A stretch of DNA of 42,200 bases from an uncultured Clostridia bacterium (GTDB lineage: Bacteria; Bacillota; Clostridia; TANB77; CAG-508), in contig CALXAA010000014.1 of NCBI GenBank assembly GCA_944386165.1, positions 1 through 42,200 of the forward strand, read 5' to 3'. The notes beneath the pieces were generated by a model. That model made no database searches, was not told the DNA's origin, and was given only the letters and a program-made list of their open reading frames with translations. Positions 1 to 7,265 of this stretch are shown piece by piece (position 1 is the first letter of the stretch; each line of letters opens with the position of its first letter). Position numbers and translations under genes: made by a program.

Positions 1-2
1 AT

Positions 3-78
3 GGCTTGATAGCTCAGTTGGTAGAGCAAGGGACTGAAAATCCCTGTGTCAGTGGTTCGATTCCACTTCAAGCCACCA
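3..78 (+). tRNA. tRNA-Phe (GAA)
   Basis: Complete cloverleaf of 76 nt with encoded CCA. The acceptor arms GGCTTGA and TCAAGCC pair perfectly. The anticodon loop CTGAAAA is closed by AGGGA/TCCCT and gives anticodon GAA. The T-loop is TTCGATT. Only two bases precede it, so its promoter lies outside the window. Confidence 0.97.
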
Positions 79-83
79 AAGAG

Positions 84-108
84 AAGACTAACATAGAGTT
101 AGTCTTTT
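84..108 (+). terminator. Intrinsic terminator of the tRNA-Phe transcript
   Basis: A 9-bp stem AAGACTAAC/GTTAGTCTT with a 5-nt loop runs into TTTT, six bases after the tRNA CCA end. Confidence 0.8.
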
Positions 109-140
109 ATTAATTTATAATAAAAGGAATGATATTAAAA

Positions 141-863
141 TTGGAAAATAAAATCCAACAATTAAAACAACTAGTAAATGAAAGTAACAATATAGTATTT
201 TTCGGAGGTGCAGGAGTATCAACAGAAAGTGGCATACCAGACTTTAGAAGTAAAGACGGCTTATATAATCAAAAATACGATTATCCACCAGAAGAAATAC
301 TAAGTCACACATTTTTCATCAAACATACAGAAGAATTCTATAAATTTTATAAAGACAAAATGAATTCATTAAAATACGAACCAAATATAACTCATATAAA
401 ATTAGCACAACTTGAAAGTAAAGGAAAACTAAAAGCAATAATTACACAAAACATAGACGGATTACATCAAAAAGCAGGAGCAAAAAATGTTTATGAATTA
501 CATGGAAGTGTATTAAGAAATTATTGTATGAAATGTAAAAAATTCTATGATGCAGAATATGTATTTAATAGTAAAGGCATACCTACATGCACCTGTGGAG
601 GAATTGTTAAGCCAGATGTTGTGTTATATGAAGAAGGATTAGATGAAAATACATTAGAAAAATCAATCATTTCTATAATAAATGCTGATTTGCTAATAGT
701 AGCAGGAACATCACTAACAGTATATCCTGCAAGTGGATTAATAAATTATTTTAGAGGCAAAAATTTAGTATTAATCAATAGAGATGCAACACCTTTTGAT
801 AATAGAGCAAATTTAGTAATAAATGAAACACTAGGAAGAGTATTTAAAGAAATTGAAGTGTAG
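141..863 (+). CDS. Sirtuin, NAD-dependent protein deacylase (Sir2/CobB family)
   Basis: A 240-aa class III deacylase that removes acyl groups from lysines using NAD+. Visible are the Rossmann NAD motif GAGVSTESGIPDFRS (about residues 24-38), the TQNIDGLHQKAG motif and the catalytic histidine in ELHGS (His121). A zinc ribbon has Cys129, Cys132, Cys150 and Cys152, with the second pair spaced C-X-C. The length is normal for a minimal bacterial sirtuin. Start choice: an ATG at 129 directly abuts the GGA of the ribosome site, which leaves no spacer. The in-frame TTG at 141 gives the usual N-terminus, so I prefer it. A GIY-YIG gene follows after 11 bases and is probably co-transcribed. The protein target is not apparent from the neighbourhood. 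Confidence 0.93.
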   Translation: MENKIQQLKQLVNESNNIVFFGGAGVSTESGIPDFRSKDGLYNQKYDYPPEEILSHTFFIKHTEEFYKFYKDKMNSLKYEPNITHIKLAQLESKGKLKAIITQNIDGLHQKAGAKNVYELHGSVLRNYCMKCKKFYDAEYVFNSKGIPTCTCGGIVKPDVVLYEEGLDENTLEKSIISIINADLLIVAGTSLTVYPASGLINYFRGKNLVLINRDATPFDNRANLVINETLGRVFKEIEV

Positions 864-874
864 GAGAAAATAAA

Positions 875-1177
875 ATGTATTACACATATATGTTAAGATG
901 TTCAGACAACTCTATTTATACAGGCATGACAAACAATCTAGAAAAAAGAATAAATGAACATTTATCTAAAGATAAAAATGGAGCTAAATATACAAAGTCA
1001 CATAATGCAATAAAATTAGAAATAGCATGGAAAAGTAAAGAAAAATCATTAGCTTGTAAATTGGAATATTATATAAAAACACTTAATAAACAGCAAAAAG
1101 AAAACTTGATATGTGGCGAAAAATTAGTTACATATTTAAGAGGAAAAGTAGATTGTAGAAGATATAAAAAAATATAG
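875..1177 (+). CDS. GIY-YIG domain protein (YhbQ/YazA, UPF0213-like)
   Basis: A 100-aa stand-alone GIY-YIG nuclease-fold protein. The N-terminus has the YTYML and IYTGMT half-motifs of the GIY-YIG core, followed by N-LEKRINEH with the conserved Arg/His region. Lysine-rich helices fill the C-terminal half. The size matches the YhbQ/YazA family, whose members are small proteins with weak or uncertain DNA-cleaving activity. It lies 11 bases downstream of the sirtuin gene with ribosome site AGGAG, so the two form a small operon. No DNA-binding domain or mobile-element gene accompanies it, so a homing-endonuclease role is unlikely. Confidence 0.88.
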   Translation: MYYTYMLRCSDNSIYTGMTNNLEKRINEHLSKDKNGAKYTKSHNAIKLEIAWKSKEKSLACKLEYYIKTLNKQQKENLICGEKLVTYLRGKVDCRRYKKI

Positions 1178-1209
1178 AAAGTTAATTTTCTGTAAAAAAC
1201 AAGTAACAT

Positions 1210-1238
1210 TTGTAAAAATTATGTAAATATGATATAAT
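1210..1238 (+). promoter_or_regulatory. Sigma-A promoter of the 1373 gene
   Basis: TTGTAA (1210-1215), 17-bp spacer, TATAAT (1233-1238). It implies a 5' leader of about 125 nt before the ATG at 1373. Confidence 0.7.
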
Positions 1239-1281
1239 TAAATAGATATAGGTATATCCTGTGTCATGTTTTTCCTTTTTT

Positions 1282-1318
1282 TCACTAATTAGTGAGAGGA
1301 AAGATCCTCTAACTTTTT
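1282..1318 (+). promoter_or_regulatory. Leader hairpins, possible attenuator
   Basis: Two adjacent inverted repeats lie in the leader of the 1373 gene: the palindrome TCACTAATTAGTGA (1282-1295) and AGAGGA-aaga-TCCTCT (1295-1310). The second is followed after AAC by a run of five T. This resembles a weak intrinsic terminator inside the leader. Function is inferred only. Confidence 0.45.
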
Positions 1319-1372
1319 AGTTTTAACATATTATTCGCTTTATCAACCAAAAAAGAATTCGGGAGGATTAAA

Positions 1373-1732
1373 ATGGACAAAAAGAATGTTGCGTACAATA
1401 TCTGTAATGTAATGCAATTGATAGCAACAGTGTTCTTCTTTATCTTGGTCGTAATAGCCTTCAAGAGTAGTACGGAAGCGACACTGGGAACGTTGATAGG
1501 AATAGTTATAATCCAGATTTTAATAGAAACTGGATGCTTGGTTCTAGAAACAATAAAGATTGCAATTGGAGGCATAAGTATCATTGATGTAATTCAAATA
1601 TTCATATTCGTAATTGCTATAGCAATTTTGTGTTGGGTGCTATGGCAATATATGGACTCAATTACAACTGCCTTGGACCTGTATGAACAGGTTTTAGGCC
1701 TGAAGGAGATAGTACAAAAAGTGATAATCTGA
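1373..1732 (+). CDS. Small integral membrane protein, unknown function
   Basis: A 119-aa very hydrophobic protein that I do not recognise. Three membrane segments are likely at about residues 15-32, 39-65 and 72-93. The first is followed by the polar turn FKSSTEAT and the last by a short amphipathic tail. Ribosome site GGGAGG and the ATG are well placed. It is a lone gene with its own promoter and terminator. Its codons (CTG, GTC, ACG, GCG) are richer in G+C than the AT-rich genes around it, which suggests acquisition or a different selection regime. Its first bases are complementary to the sequence just after its stop codon. A bacteriocin-immunity or holin-like role is possible for such a protein, but nothing in the sequence supports one. 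Confidence 0.7.
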   Translation: MDKKNVAYNICNVMQLIATVFFFILVVIAFKSSTEATLGTLIGIVIIQILIETGCLVLETIKIAIGGISIIDVIQIFIFVIAIAILCWVLWQYMDSITTALDLYEQVLGLKEIVQKVII

Positions 1733-1748
1733 AACATCCTTTTTGTCC
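1375..1748. repeat. Inverted repeat joining gene start and 3' end
   Basis: Bases 1375-1390 (starting at the G of ATG) and 1733-1748 (the first 16 bases after the stop) are reverse complements at 15 of 16 positions. Pairing in the mRNA would close the whole coding region and cover the start codon edge. Confidence 0.6.
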
Positions 1749-1768
1749 AAAAAGAAAATTATTTCTTT

Positions 1769-1793
1769 CCCTCAAAAGAGGGTTCTTTTTTTA
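1769..1793 (+). terminator. Intrinsic terminator of the 1373 gene
   Basis: CCCTC-aaaa-GAGGG followed by TTCTTTTTTT. Confidence 0.85.
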
Positions 1794-1859
1794 TCTTTTT
1801 TGCAGAAAAAAATAACATATTTTACAAATAAAATTAATAAACATTAATCAAAATGATAT

Positions 1860-1884
1860 AAGGAAAAATAATAATATTTTCCTT
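1860..1884 (+). promoter_or_regulatory. 5' leader hairpin of the 1907 gene
   Basis: AAGGAAAATA-like arm and TATTTTCCTT form a stem ending 22 bases before the start codon, just upstream of the ribosome site AAGGAA. It could stabilise the leader or mask ribosome access. I see no convincing promoter here. Confidence 0.4.
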
Positions 1885-1906
1885 AAGAAAGGAACAATTA
1901 TTAAAA

Positions 1907-2512
1907 ATGAAGAAAAAATATTGGTTAATATTATTAATTTTAATAATAATTTTAGTATGTGGATTAATTTTTTTCAAAAAAAGTGTTAAAAATGACAAAG
2001 TTGGTAATAATAAAAACAGTCAAGAAATCGTAGATTATATTTTAAATCTTAGTTCTTATGAAACACAAATAACAGTAACAGTCACAAGTAACAAAAACAG
2101 TAATAAATATATATTAAAACAAAATTATCAAGCACCTAATATAAGCTCGCAAGAAGTAATTGAACCAAGTAACATAGCAGGAGTTAAAATAGAAAACGAT
2201 GGAACAAATTTAAAAATAGAAAATAGTAGTTTAAACATAAATAAAATATTAGAAAACTATAGTTATCTTGGTAATAACTGTTTAGATTTATCAACATTTA
2301 TATCAGATTACAAAGAAAACAATGAATCAACTTTTGAAGAAAAAGACACAGAAATAATTATGAACACAATAAGCAATACAGAAAATATTTATACTCATGA
2401 AAAAACATTACATATAGATAAAAATACCGCAAAACCTACACAAATGGAAATAAAAGATAATAAACAAAATACAACAATTTACATATTATATAATGAGGTA
2501 AAGATTAAATAA
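1907..2512 (+). CDS. Membrane-anchored LolA/GerS-like protein
   Basis: A 201-aa protein with a lysine-rich start and one N-terminal membrane segment (about residues 5-24), followed by an extracytoplasmic domain. The single Cys in that segment lacks a proper lipobox (Val at -1), so it is probably anchored by the helix. The soluble part has features of clostridial germination-protein GerS-related LolA-fold proteins: repeated beta-strand pairs, the stretch QEVIEPSNIAGVKIENDG, then IENSSLNINKILENY, and a C-terminal KPTQMEIKDNKQNTTIYILYNEV. In Clostridioides difficile GerS is needed for cortex hydrolysis during germination. The next gene is a MazF toxin, which fits the gerS-alr-mazEF neighbourhood seen in clostridia with alr and mazE missing. 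The family call is moderate and the exact function is inferred. Confidence 0.65.
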   Translation: MKKKYWLILLILIIILVCGLIFFKKSVKNDKVGNNKNSQEIVDYILNLSSYETQITVTVTSNKNSNKYILKQNYQAPNISSQEVIEPSNIAGVKIENDGTNLKIENSSLNINKILENYSYLGNNCLDLSTFISDYKENNESTFEEKDTEIIMNTISNTENIYTHEKTLHIDKNTAKPTQMEIKDNKQNTTIYILYNEVKIK

Positions 2513-2604
2513 TATGTAAATTGAAGAATATCTTTACTTCGAACTAAGAAAATAAAAATACGAATATACAAACTTGATATATAGTAATTTAAGGAGTGAA
2601 GAAA

Positions 2605-2952
2605 ATGATAGTTAAAAGAGGAGATATGTTTTATGCAGATTTAAGTCCAGTTGTAGGCTCAGAACAAGGTGGAGTTAGACCTGTTTTAATAATACAAAAT
2701 GATTTAGGAAACAAGTATAGTCCAACTGTAATAACTGCAGCGATAACCTCTCAAACTAATAAAACAAAATTACCAACACATATAGAAATTGGAGAAAACA
2801 CAAGTGGACTTAAGAGTAATTCTGTTGTATTAACAGAACAAATTCGTACAATAGATAAAAGTAGATTAAAGGAAAAAATAGGCCATATTGATGATATTAG
2901 CATATTAAATAAATTAAATGATGCTTTAGAAGTTAGCTTTGGCTTAGAATAA
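2605..2952 (+). CDS. MazF/PemK-family endoribonuclease toxin (EndoA-like)
   Basis: A 115-aa protein with the full PemK/MazF pattern: RGDMFYADLSPVVGSEQGGVRPVLI at the N-terminus with the conserved catalytic-site Arg in VRPV, then TVITAAITSQ, PTHIEI and the SVVLTEQIRTIDKSRL block. It matches chromosomal EndoA (NdoA) of Bacillota, which cuts single-stranded mRNA at short U-rich motifs. Start: ATG 2605 has AAGGAG eight bases upstream. An in-frame GTG at 2596 overlaps the ribosome site and is rejected. No MazE-type antitoxin gene lies in the 92 bases upstream or directly downstream, whereas B. subtilis endoA follows its antitoxin gene and alr. Either the antitoxin is elsewhere or the toxin is controlled differently. 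Confidence 0.9.
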   Translation: MIVKRGDMFYADLSPVVGSEQGGVRPVLIIQNDLGNKYSPTVITAAITSQTNKTKLPTHIEIGENTSGLKSNSVVLTEQIRTIDKSRLKEKIGHIDDISILNKLNDALEVSFGLE

Positions 2953-3052
2953 TAAATACATCTCTTTTTATTTAAAAAATATATTCAGATAGAGTAACTA
3001 AAATATAAAATGTAGTATAACAATATAAAAGAAATAAAATTAATTAAAGTAC

Positions 3053-3081
3053 TTGATTTTTTTTATCTAAAACAATATAAT
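3053..3081 (+). promoter_or_regulatory. Sigma-A promoter of the HD-GYP gene
   Basis: TTGATT (3053-3058), 17 bp, TATAAT (3076-3081), about 30 bases before the coding start. Confidence 0.75.
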
Positions 3082-3113
3082 GTCGATATAAATAAAAAGA
3101 GGTGTGATTGTAA

Positions 3114-4184
3114 ATGAGAAAAGCAATTCAAGAGCAATTAAAAACAGAAAACAAAGAAAAATATAAAATAATAGCTATAGATGATGAAGCAGGAATAATA
3201 GATTCATTATCTATATTTTTAAAAAGAACAAACTATGATTTTGTTGGAATAACAGATCCTATAGAAGGAATTGAAAGAATAAGAAATGAGCACTTTGATT
3301 TATTATTATTAGATTTCATGATGACACCATTACATGGTGATGATGTTGTTGAAGAAATAAGAAAATTCAATAAAGAATTATATATTTTATTGTTAACTGG
3401 TCATAAAGATTTAGCTCCACCATTGGAGACAATCAAAAGACTTGATATACAAGGATATTGTGAAAAAAGTGATAAATTTGAACAATTGCTTTTATTAATT
3501 GAGTCTGGAATTAAATCAATAGAACAAATGCATGAAATTAAAAGAATTAATGAAATGCTTAAAGAATCAAAAGAACAATTAGAAAGAGCTTATTTAGATA
3601 CAATTCAATCTCTAAGGTATGCTGTTGAAGCAAAGGATCCATATACAAGAGGCCATTCAGATAGAGTTTCTGAATATGCTGTTTTAATAGGTAGAAAAAT
3701 GGGATTATCAGAAGATGAAATAAAAACTTTACAAATTGGAGGATTATTTCATGATATTGGAAAAATAGGTGTTCCAGATACTATTTTACAAAAGGAAGCT
3801 AAATTAACAGATGATGAATATTCTCAAATAAAAAATCACCCATCAATAGGAGCACATATTCTTGGAGAAGCAGAAGCTTTTAAAGATATAATTCCTATTG
3901 TAAAATACCATCATGAAAGATTTGATGGTAGAGGATATCCTTCAAGATTAAGTGGTGAAAAAATTCCACTATTAGCTAGAATTACTGCTGTTGCAGATAC
4001 TTTTGATGCAATGACAAGTAAAAGAAGTTATAGAAATGCTTTAGATATACAATATGTAAAAGAAGAAATTGAGAGATGTAAGGGTACTCAATTCGATCCA
4101 AAAATAGCAGAGGTCTTTTTGGAAATATTGAATAATGATTTTGGCAAAATACAAGAAATTCAAAAAAAATATATTAGTAATTAA
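3114..4184 (+). CDS. Response regulator with HD-GYP phosphodiesterase domain
   Basis: A 356-aa two-domain signalling protein. A receiver domain (about 18-140) has the acidic pair in IDDE and the phospho-acceptor Asp67 in LLLDFMM. A short coiled coil (about 140-160) leads into an HD-GYP domain with HD at 213-214 (HDIGKIG), the following HH and the GYP triad at 274-276 (GRGYP). All metal ligands of the family appear intact, so it should hydrolyse cyclic di-GMP (or cGAMP-type signals) in response to phosphorylation, like RpfG. No partner histidine kinase is adjacent. It stands alone with its own promoter and a terminator shared with the convergent tex gene. Ribosome site GAGGTG precedes ATG 3114. 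Confidence 0.93.
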   Translation: MRKAIQEQLKTENKEKYKIIAIDDEAGIIDSLSIFLKRTNYDFVGITDPIEGIERIRNEHFDLLLLDFMMTPLHGDDVVEEIRKFNKELYILLLTGHKDLAPPLETIKRLDIQGYCEKSDKFEQLLLLIESGIKSIEQMHEIKRINEMLKESKEQLERAYLDTIQSLRYAVEAKDPYTRGHSDRVSEYAVLIGRKMGLSEDEIKTLQIGGLFHDIGKIGVPDTILQKEAKLTDDEYSQIKNHPSIGAHILGEAEAFKDIIPIVKYHHERFDGRGYPSRLSGEKIPLLARITAVADTFDAMTSKRSYRNALDIQYVKEEIERCKGTQFDPKIAEVFLEILNNDFGKIQEIQKKYISN

Positions 4185-4188
4185 ATAG

Positions 4189-4231
4189 AAAAAGGACATT
4201 TTGTAAAATTAATCAAAAAATGTCCTTTTTT
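4189..4231. terminator. Bidirectional terminator between HD-GYP gene and tex
   Basis: A 14-bp perfect stem, AAAAAGGACATTTT (4189-4202) with AAAATGTCCTTTTT (4217-4230), gives A/T runs on both sides and so serves both convergent genes. Confidence 0.85.
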
Positions 4232-4246
4232 ATATGAAAAATTATT

Positions 4247-6436
4247 TTAAGCAATACCTTTCATACTTAATCCAACTTTTTTCTTTTCTGGGTCAATTTT
4301 TATAACTTTAACTTTTATAACATCCCCAACAGAAACAACTTCAGAAGGAGACTTAATATATTTTTCACTCATTTCAGAAAGATGAACTAATCCATCATAT
4401 TTTACTCCAATATCAACAAATGCACCAAAGTCAATAACATTTCTAACAGTTCCAGTAAGTATCATACCAATTGTTAAATCTTCAAATTTTAAAACATCAT
4501 TTCTAAGAACTGGTTTTGGCATATCTTCTCTAGGGTCTCTTCCTGGCTTAGAAAGTTCTTCAATAATATCTGTTAAAGTCATTTCACCAATATTTAATTC
4601 TTTAGAAAGTTGAGAAACATTTACTGTAGCCAATTTTTCTTTTAAAGAATTTAATTTTTCTCTGTTTTTTAAATCGTTTTTATTAAATCCTAATTTTGAT
4701 AAAAGCTTTTCTGTTTGTTCATAATTTTCAGGGTGAACAGCAGTGTTTTCTAATGGATTTATTCCGTCTGGAATTCTAATAAATCCAGCACATTGTTCAT
4801 ATGCTACTTTTCCTAATTTAGGAACTTTTAAAAGTTCTTTTCTTTCTTTTAATTTTCCATTTTCATCTCTGTATTTTACTATATTTTTAGCAATTGTATT
4901 ATTAATACCAGATACATAAGATAGTAGAGAAGGGGTAGCAGTATTTACATCTACACCAACTTTATTAACACTGTCTTCAACAACACCAGTTAAACTTTCT
5001 GATAATTTTTTTTGATTAACATCATGTTGATATTGACCAACACCTATTGCTTTTGGGTCAATTTTTACAAGTTCTGCAAGAGGGTCTTGAAGTCTACGAG
5101 CAATTGAAATAGCACCTCTAATTGAAACATTTATATCTGGATATTCTTCTGTTGCAAGTTTTGAAGCAGAATATACAGAAGCACCAGCTTCACTAACTAT
5201 TGCGTAACAAATATCACGTTTTACTTCTTTTATTAAATCTGCAACAAACATTTCAGATTCTCTTGAAGCAGTACCATTTCCAATTGCAATCATATCTACA
5301 TGGTCTTTATTTATTAAATCAAGTAAAACTTTTTTTGCACTTTCTACGTCATTTTGTGGTTCGGTAGGGTATACTGTTGCAATATCTAAAACTTTTCCTG
5401 TTTCATCTATTACGGCAATTTTACAGCCAGTTCTATATGCAGGGTCAAATCCCATAACTGTTTTTCCTTTAATTGGGCTAGCAAGTAGTAATTGTTTTGC
5501 ATTTTTGCCAAATACTTTTATTGCTTTTTCTTCTGCTTTTTCTGTTAAATCAGAACGAATTTCTCTTTCTATAGAGGCTTCGATTAATCTTGTATATGCA
5601 TCAGAGATTGTAGAAACAAGCATATCAGTAAATTGAGTTTTTCCTTTTATTATATCTTTTTGCATGTAATATAAAATTTTTTCTTCAGGTTTTACTAAAG
5701 AAACTTTTAGAAATTCTTCTTTTTCGCCTCTATTTATTGCTAATATTCTGTGACTTGGAAGTTTACTTACTTGTTCAGAAAAATCATAATACATTTCATA
5801 ATTTGATTTTTCGTCAGGTTTTGTTGCTTTTGTTACAATTGTTCCTTCATGATAGCATACTTTTTTGATGTATTTTCTGTATTTTGCATTATCTGATATA
5901 TCTTCAGCAATAATATCTAAGGCTCCTTGAATAGCATCTTCTACAGAAGCTACAACTTTATCTTTATTTTTCATATCTTCATCTGATAATTTGTCAATAT
6001 TTACATATTCTTTTGCTATTTCATTAATATCTTTTGTTTCTTTTTGTTCATATATAATTTTTGCAAGTGGTTCTAATCCTTTTGCTTTTGCAACAGTTGC
6101 TCTTGTTTTTTTCTTTTGTTTAAAAGGTCTATATAAATCTTCAACTTCTGCAAGTGTTTCTGCTGATGCAATGGCAATAGTAAGTTCATCTGTTAATTTG
6201 CCTTGTTCATCAATAGATTTTATAACTTCTTGTTTACGAGTTTCAAGATTTCTTAAATAATTTAATCTTTCTCCTAAATTTCTTAAAACCTCATCACTTA
6301 ATCCTCCAGTAACTTCTTTTCTGTAACGTGCAATAAAAGGTATAGTATTTCCTTCATCAATTAATTTTACTGCATTTTCAACTTGAGTATTTTTTACATT
6401 TAATTCTTCTGCAATTTTATTTATAATTTTATCCAT
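4247..6436 (-). CDS. tex: Tex family RNA-binding transcription accessory protein
   Basis: A 729-aa Tex/YhgF protein of normal length. In order it has the helical N-terminal region with TIPFIARYRKEVTGGLSDEVLR (about 31-52), the YqgF/RNase-H-like domain (GFDPAYRTGCKIAVID, GNGTASRESE), tandem helix-hairpin-helix motifs (GVDVNTATPSLL, GKLKERKELLKVPKLG) and a C-terminal S1 RNA-binding domain (GMILTGTVRNVIDFGAFVDIGV, about 650-725). Tex proteins bind nucleic acid and associate with transcription. The start codon ATG has AGAAAGGA about 10 bases upstream and a promoter near 6500. It converges on the HD-GYP gene. Nothing unusual is seen. Confidence 0.95.
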   Translation of the reverse strand: MDKIINKIAEELNVKNTQVENAVKLIDEGNTIPFIARYRKEVTGGLSDEVLRNLGERLNYLRNLETRKQEVIKSIDEQGKLTDELTIAIASAETLAEVEDLYRPFKQKKKTRATVAKAKGLEPLAKIIYEQKETKDINEIAKEYVNIDKLSDEDMKNKDKVVASVEDAIQGALDIIAEDISDNAKYRKYIKKVCYHEGTIVTKATKPDEKSNYEMYYDFSEQVSKLPSHRILAINRGEKEEFLKVSLVKPEEKILYYMQKDIIKGKTQFTDMLVSTISDAYTRLIEASIEREIRSDLTEKAEEKAIKVFGKNAKQLLLASPIKGKTVMGFDPAYRTGCKIAVIDETGKVLDIATVYPTEPQNDVESAKKVLLDLINKDHVDMIAIGNGTASRESEMFVADLIKEVKRDICYAIVSEAGASVYSASKLATEEYPDINVSIRGAISIARRLQDPLAELVKIDPKAIGVGQYQHDVNQKKLSESLTGVVEDSVNKVGVDVNTATPSLLSYVSGINNTIAKNIVKYRDENGKLKERKELLKVPKLGKVAYEQCAGFIRIPDGINPLENTAVHPENYEQTEKLLSKLGFNKNDLKNREKLNSLKEKLATVNVSQLSKELNIGEMTLTDIIEELSKPGRDPREDMPKPVLRNDVLKFEDLTIGMILTGTVRNVIDFGAFVDIGVKYDGLVHLSEMSEKYIKSPSEVVSVGDVIKVKVIKIDPEKKKVGLSMKGIA

Positions 6437-6491
6437 ACTTTAATATTATCCTTTCTCATATAATAAGTTTAAGATTTTTTACAACAGAAAG

Positions 6492-6520
6492 ATTATATAA
6501 TTAAATTCTTCAAAAATCAA
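6492..6520 (-). promoter_or_regulatory. Sigma-A promoter of tex
   Basis: Read on the minus strand: TTGATT (6520-6515), 17 bp, TATAAT (6497-6492). Confidence 0.75.
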
Positions 6521-6547
6521 GAAAATTCTTAATAAATTGGAAATTGT

Positions 6548-6576
6548 TTGACATAAATCTTAAAACATATTATAAT
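6548..6576 (+). promoter_or_regulatory. Consensus sigma-A promoter of the lipoprotein gene
   Basis: TTGACA (6548-6553), 17 bp, TATAAT (6571-6576): an exact consensus match with optimal spacing, so expression is probably strong and constitutive. It diverges from the tex promoter 28 bp away. Confidence 0.9.
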
Positions 6577-6603
6577 ATAAGTGTAGGCAAATCGCTTATG
6601 TTG

Positions 6604-7089
6604 AAACTTTAGCTATCACTAACATCAGGAGGTAAGAAAGTATGAAAAAAACTATCGTTTCGTTGATTTTGGCCATTGTTATGGTCATGTCCTTTGCCGG
6701 ATGCTCTGTTTCGAGCAATGGCAATGGTGGAGTCACCATTAGTCCAAGTTTCGAAATCGGAAATTCCGATTATAATCGGAATGAGTGGACTGTAAAACTT
6801 GAAGGAGACGAGTGGAGCCGGTACGGCATTGGTACAGGCTCGACAGTCAATTTCAAGGTGAACAGTTACGGAGTAACTGCCACTTTTGACTTGAGACTTG
6901 ATTTGTCCAAGACGACCCAGGACAAGGTTGTCGATGACTTAAGTAGTTTCATGAAAAATTACTTGGGTGTGACTGGGGATACAGTTGTATCCTCGATGCA
7001 GAGCTGGAGCAACAGCTCTCGCCTGAAGTTCACCTTGAACTTCAGGTTCTAAGTTCTAATAAGTAAAACAAAATAGATAGCTAAAGTTT
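6604..7089. repeat. 14-bp inverted repeat around the lipoprotein gene
   Basis: AAACTTTAGCTATC (about 6604-6617, in the 5' UTR) and GATAGCTAAAGTTT (7076-7089, between stop codon and terminator) are perfect reverse complements. Both lie inside the predicted transcript. Confidence 0.75.
6642..7052 (+). CDS. Secreted lipoprotein, unknown function
   Basis: A 136-aa protein with a clear lipoprotein signal peptide: MKK, a hydrophobic stretch and the lipobox SFAGC, so Cys20 should be lipidated. The mature part starts with a Ser/Gly/Asn-rich linker and continues as an apparently all-beta domain with alternating polar and hydrophobic residues (WTVKLEGDEWSRYGIG, VNFKVNSYGVTATFDLRLDL) and ends in LKFTLNFRF. 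I do not recognise the family. Expression signals are excellent: a consensus promoter, AGGAGG nine bases before the ATG, and a strong terminator. The gene is markedly richer in G+C than its neighbours, with codons such as CTG, CGC, CGG and GTC, so transfer or atypical selection is likely. Confidence 0.75.
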   Translation: MKKTIVSLILAIVMVMSFAGCSVSSNGNGGVTISPSFEIGNSDYNRNEWTVKLEGDEWSRYGIGTGSTVNFKVNSYGVTATFDLRLDLSKTTQDKVVDDLSSFMKNYLGVTGDTVVSSMQSWSNSSRLKFTLNFRF

Positions 7090-7093
7090 TTCA

Positions 7094-7145
7094 GGCCGTT
7101 GCTACCGGAATCAATTGTTTCTGGTGGCAACGGCTTATTTATTTT
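7094..7145 (+). terminator. Strong terminator of the lipoprotein gene
   Basis: GCCGTTGC (7095-7102) pairs with GCAACGGC (7127-7134). The stem continues inward with ACC/GGT, and TTATTTATTTT follows. Its G+C content is unusual for this genome. Confidence 0.85.
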
Positions 7146-7185
7146 CAAAATCCACTAATTTACAACAAAAAGTAACAATAATGTC

Positions 7186-7214
7186 TTGATATTTTCACAT
7201 TCATAGAGTAAAAT
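7186..7214 (+). promoter_or_regulatory. Sigma-A promoter of pflA
   Basis: TTGATA (7186-7191), 17 bp, TAAAAT (7209-7214). Confidence 0.7.
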
Positions 7215-7265
7215 ATAAATTGGTCTAATAAGATAAAAACAAAATTAAAGAAAGGGTGAAACTTT

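Noticed and set aside
2513..2604. MazE-type antitoxin gene
   Set aside because: The gap is 92 bases and contains no reading frame of suitable size with a ribosome site.
6604..7089. Transposon terminal inverted repeats
   Set aside because: The arms lie inside the transcript, downstream of the promoter and before the terminator. No target duplication or transposase is present.
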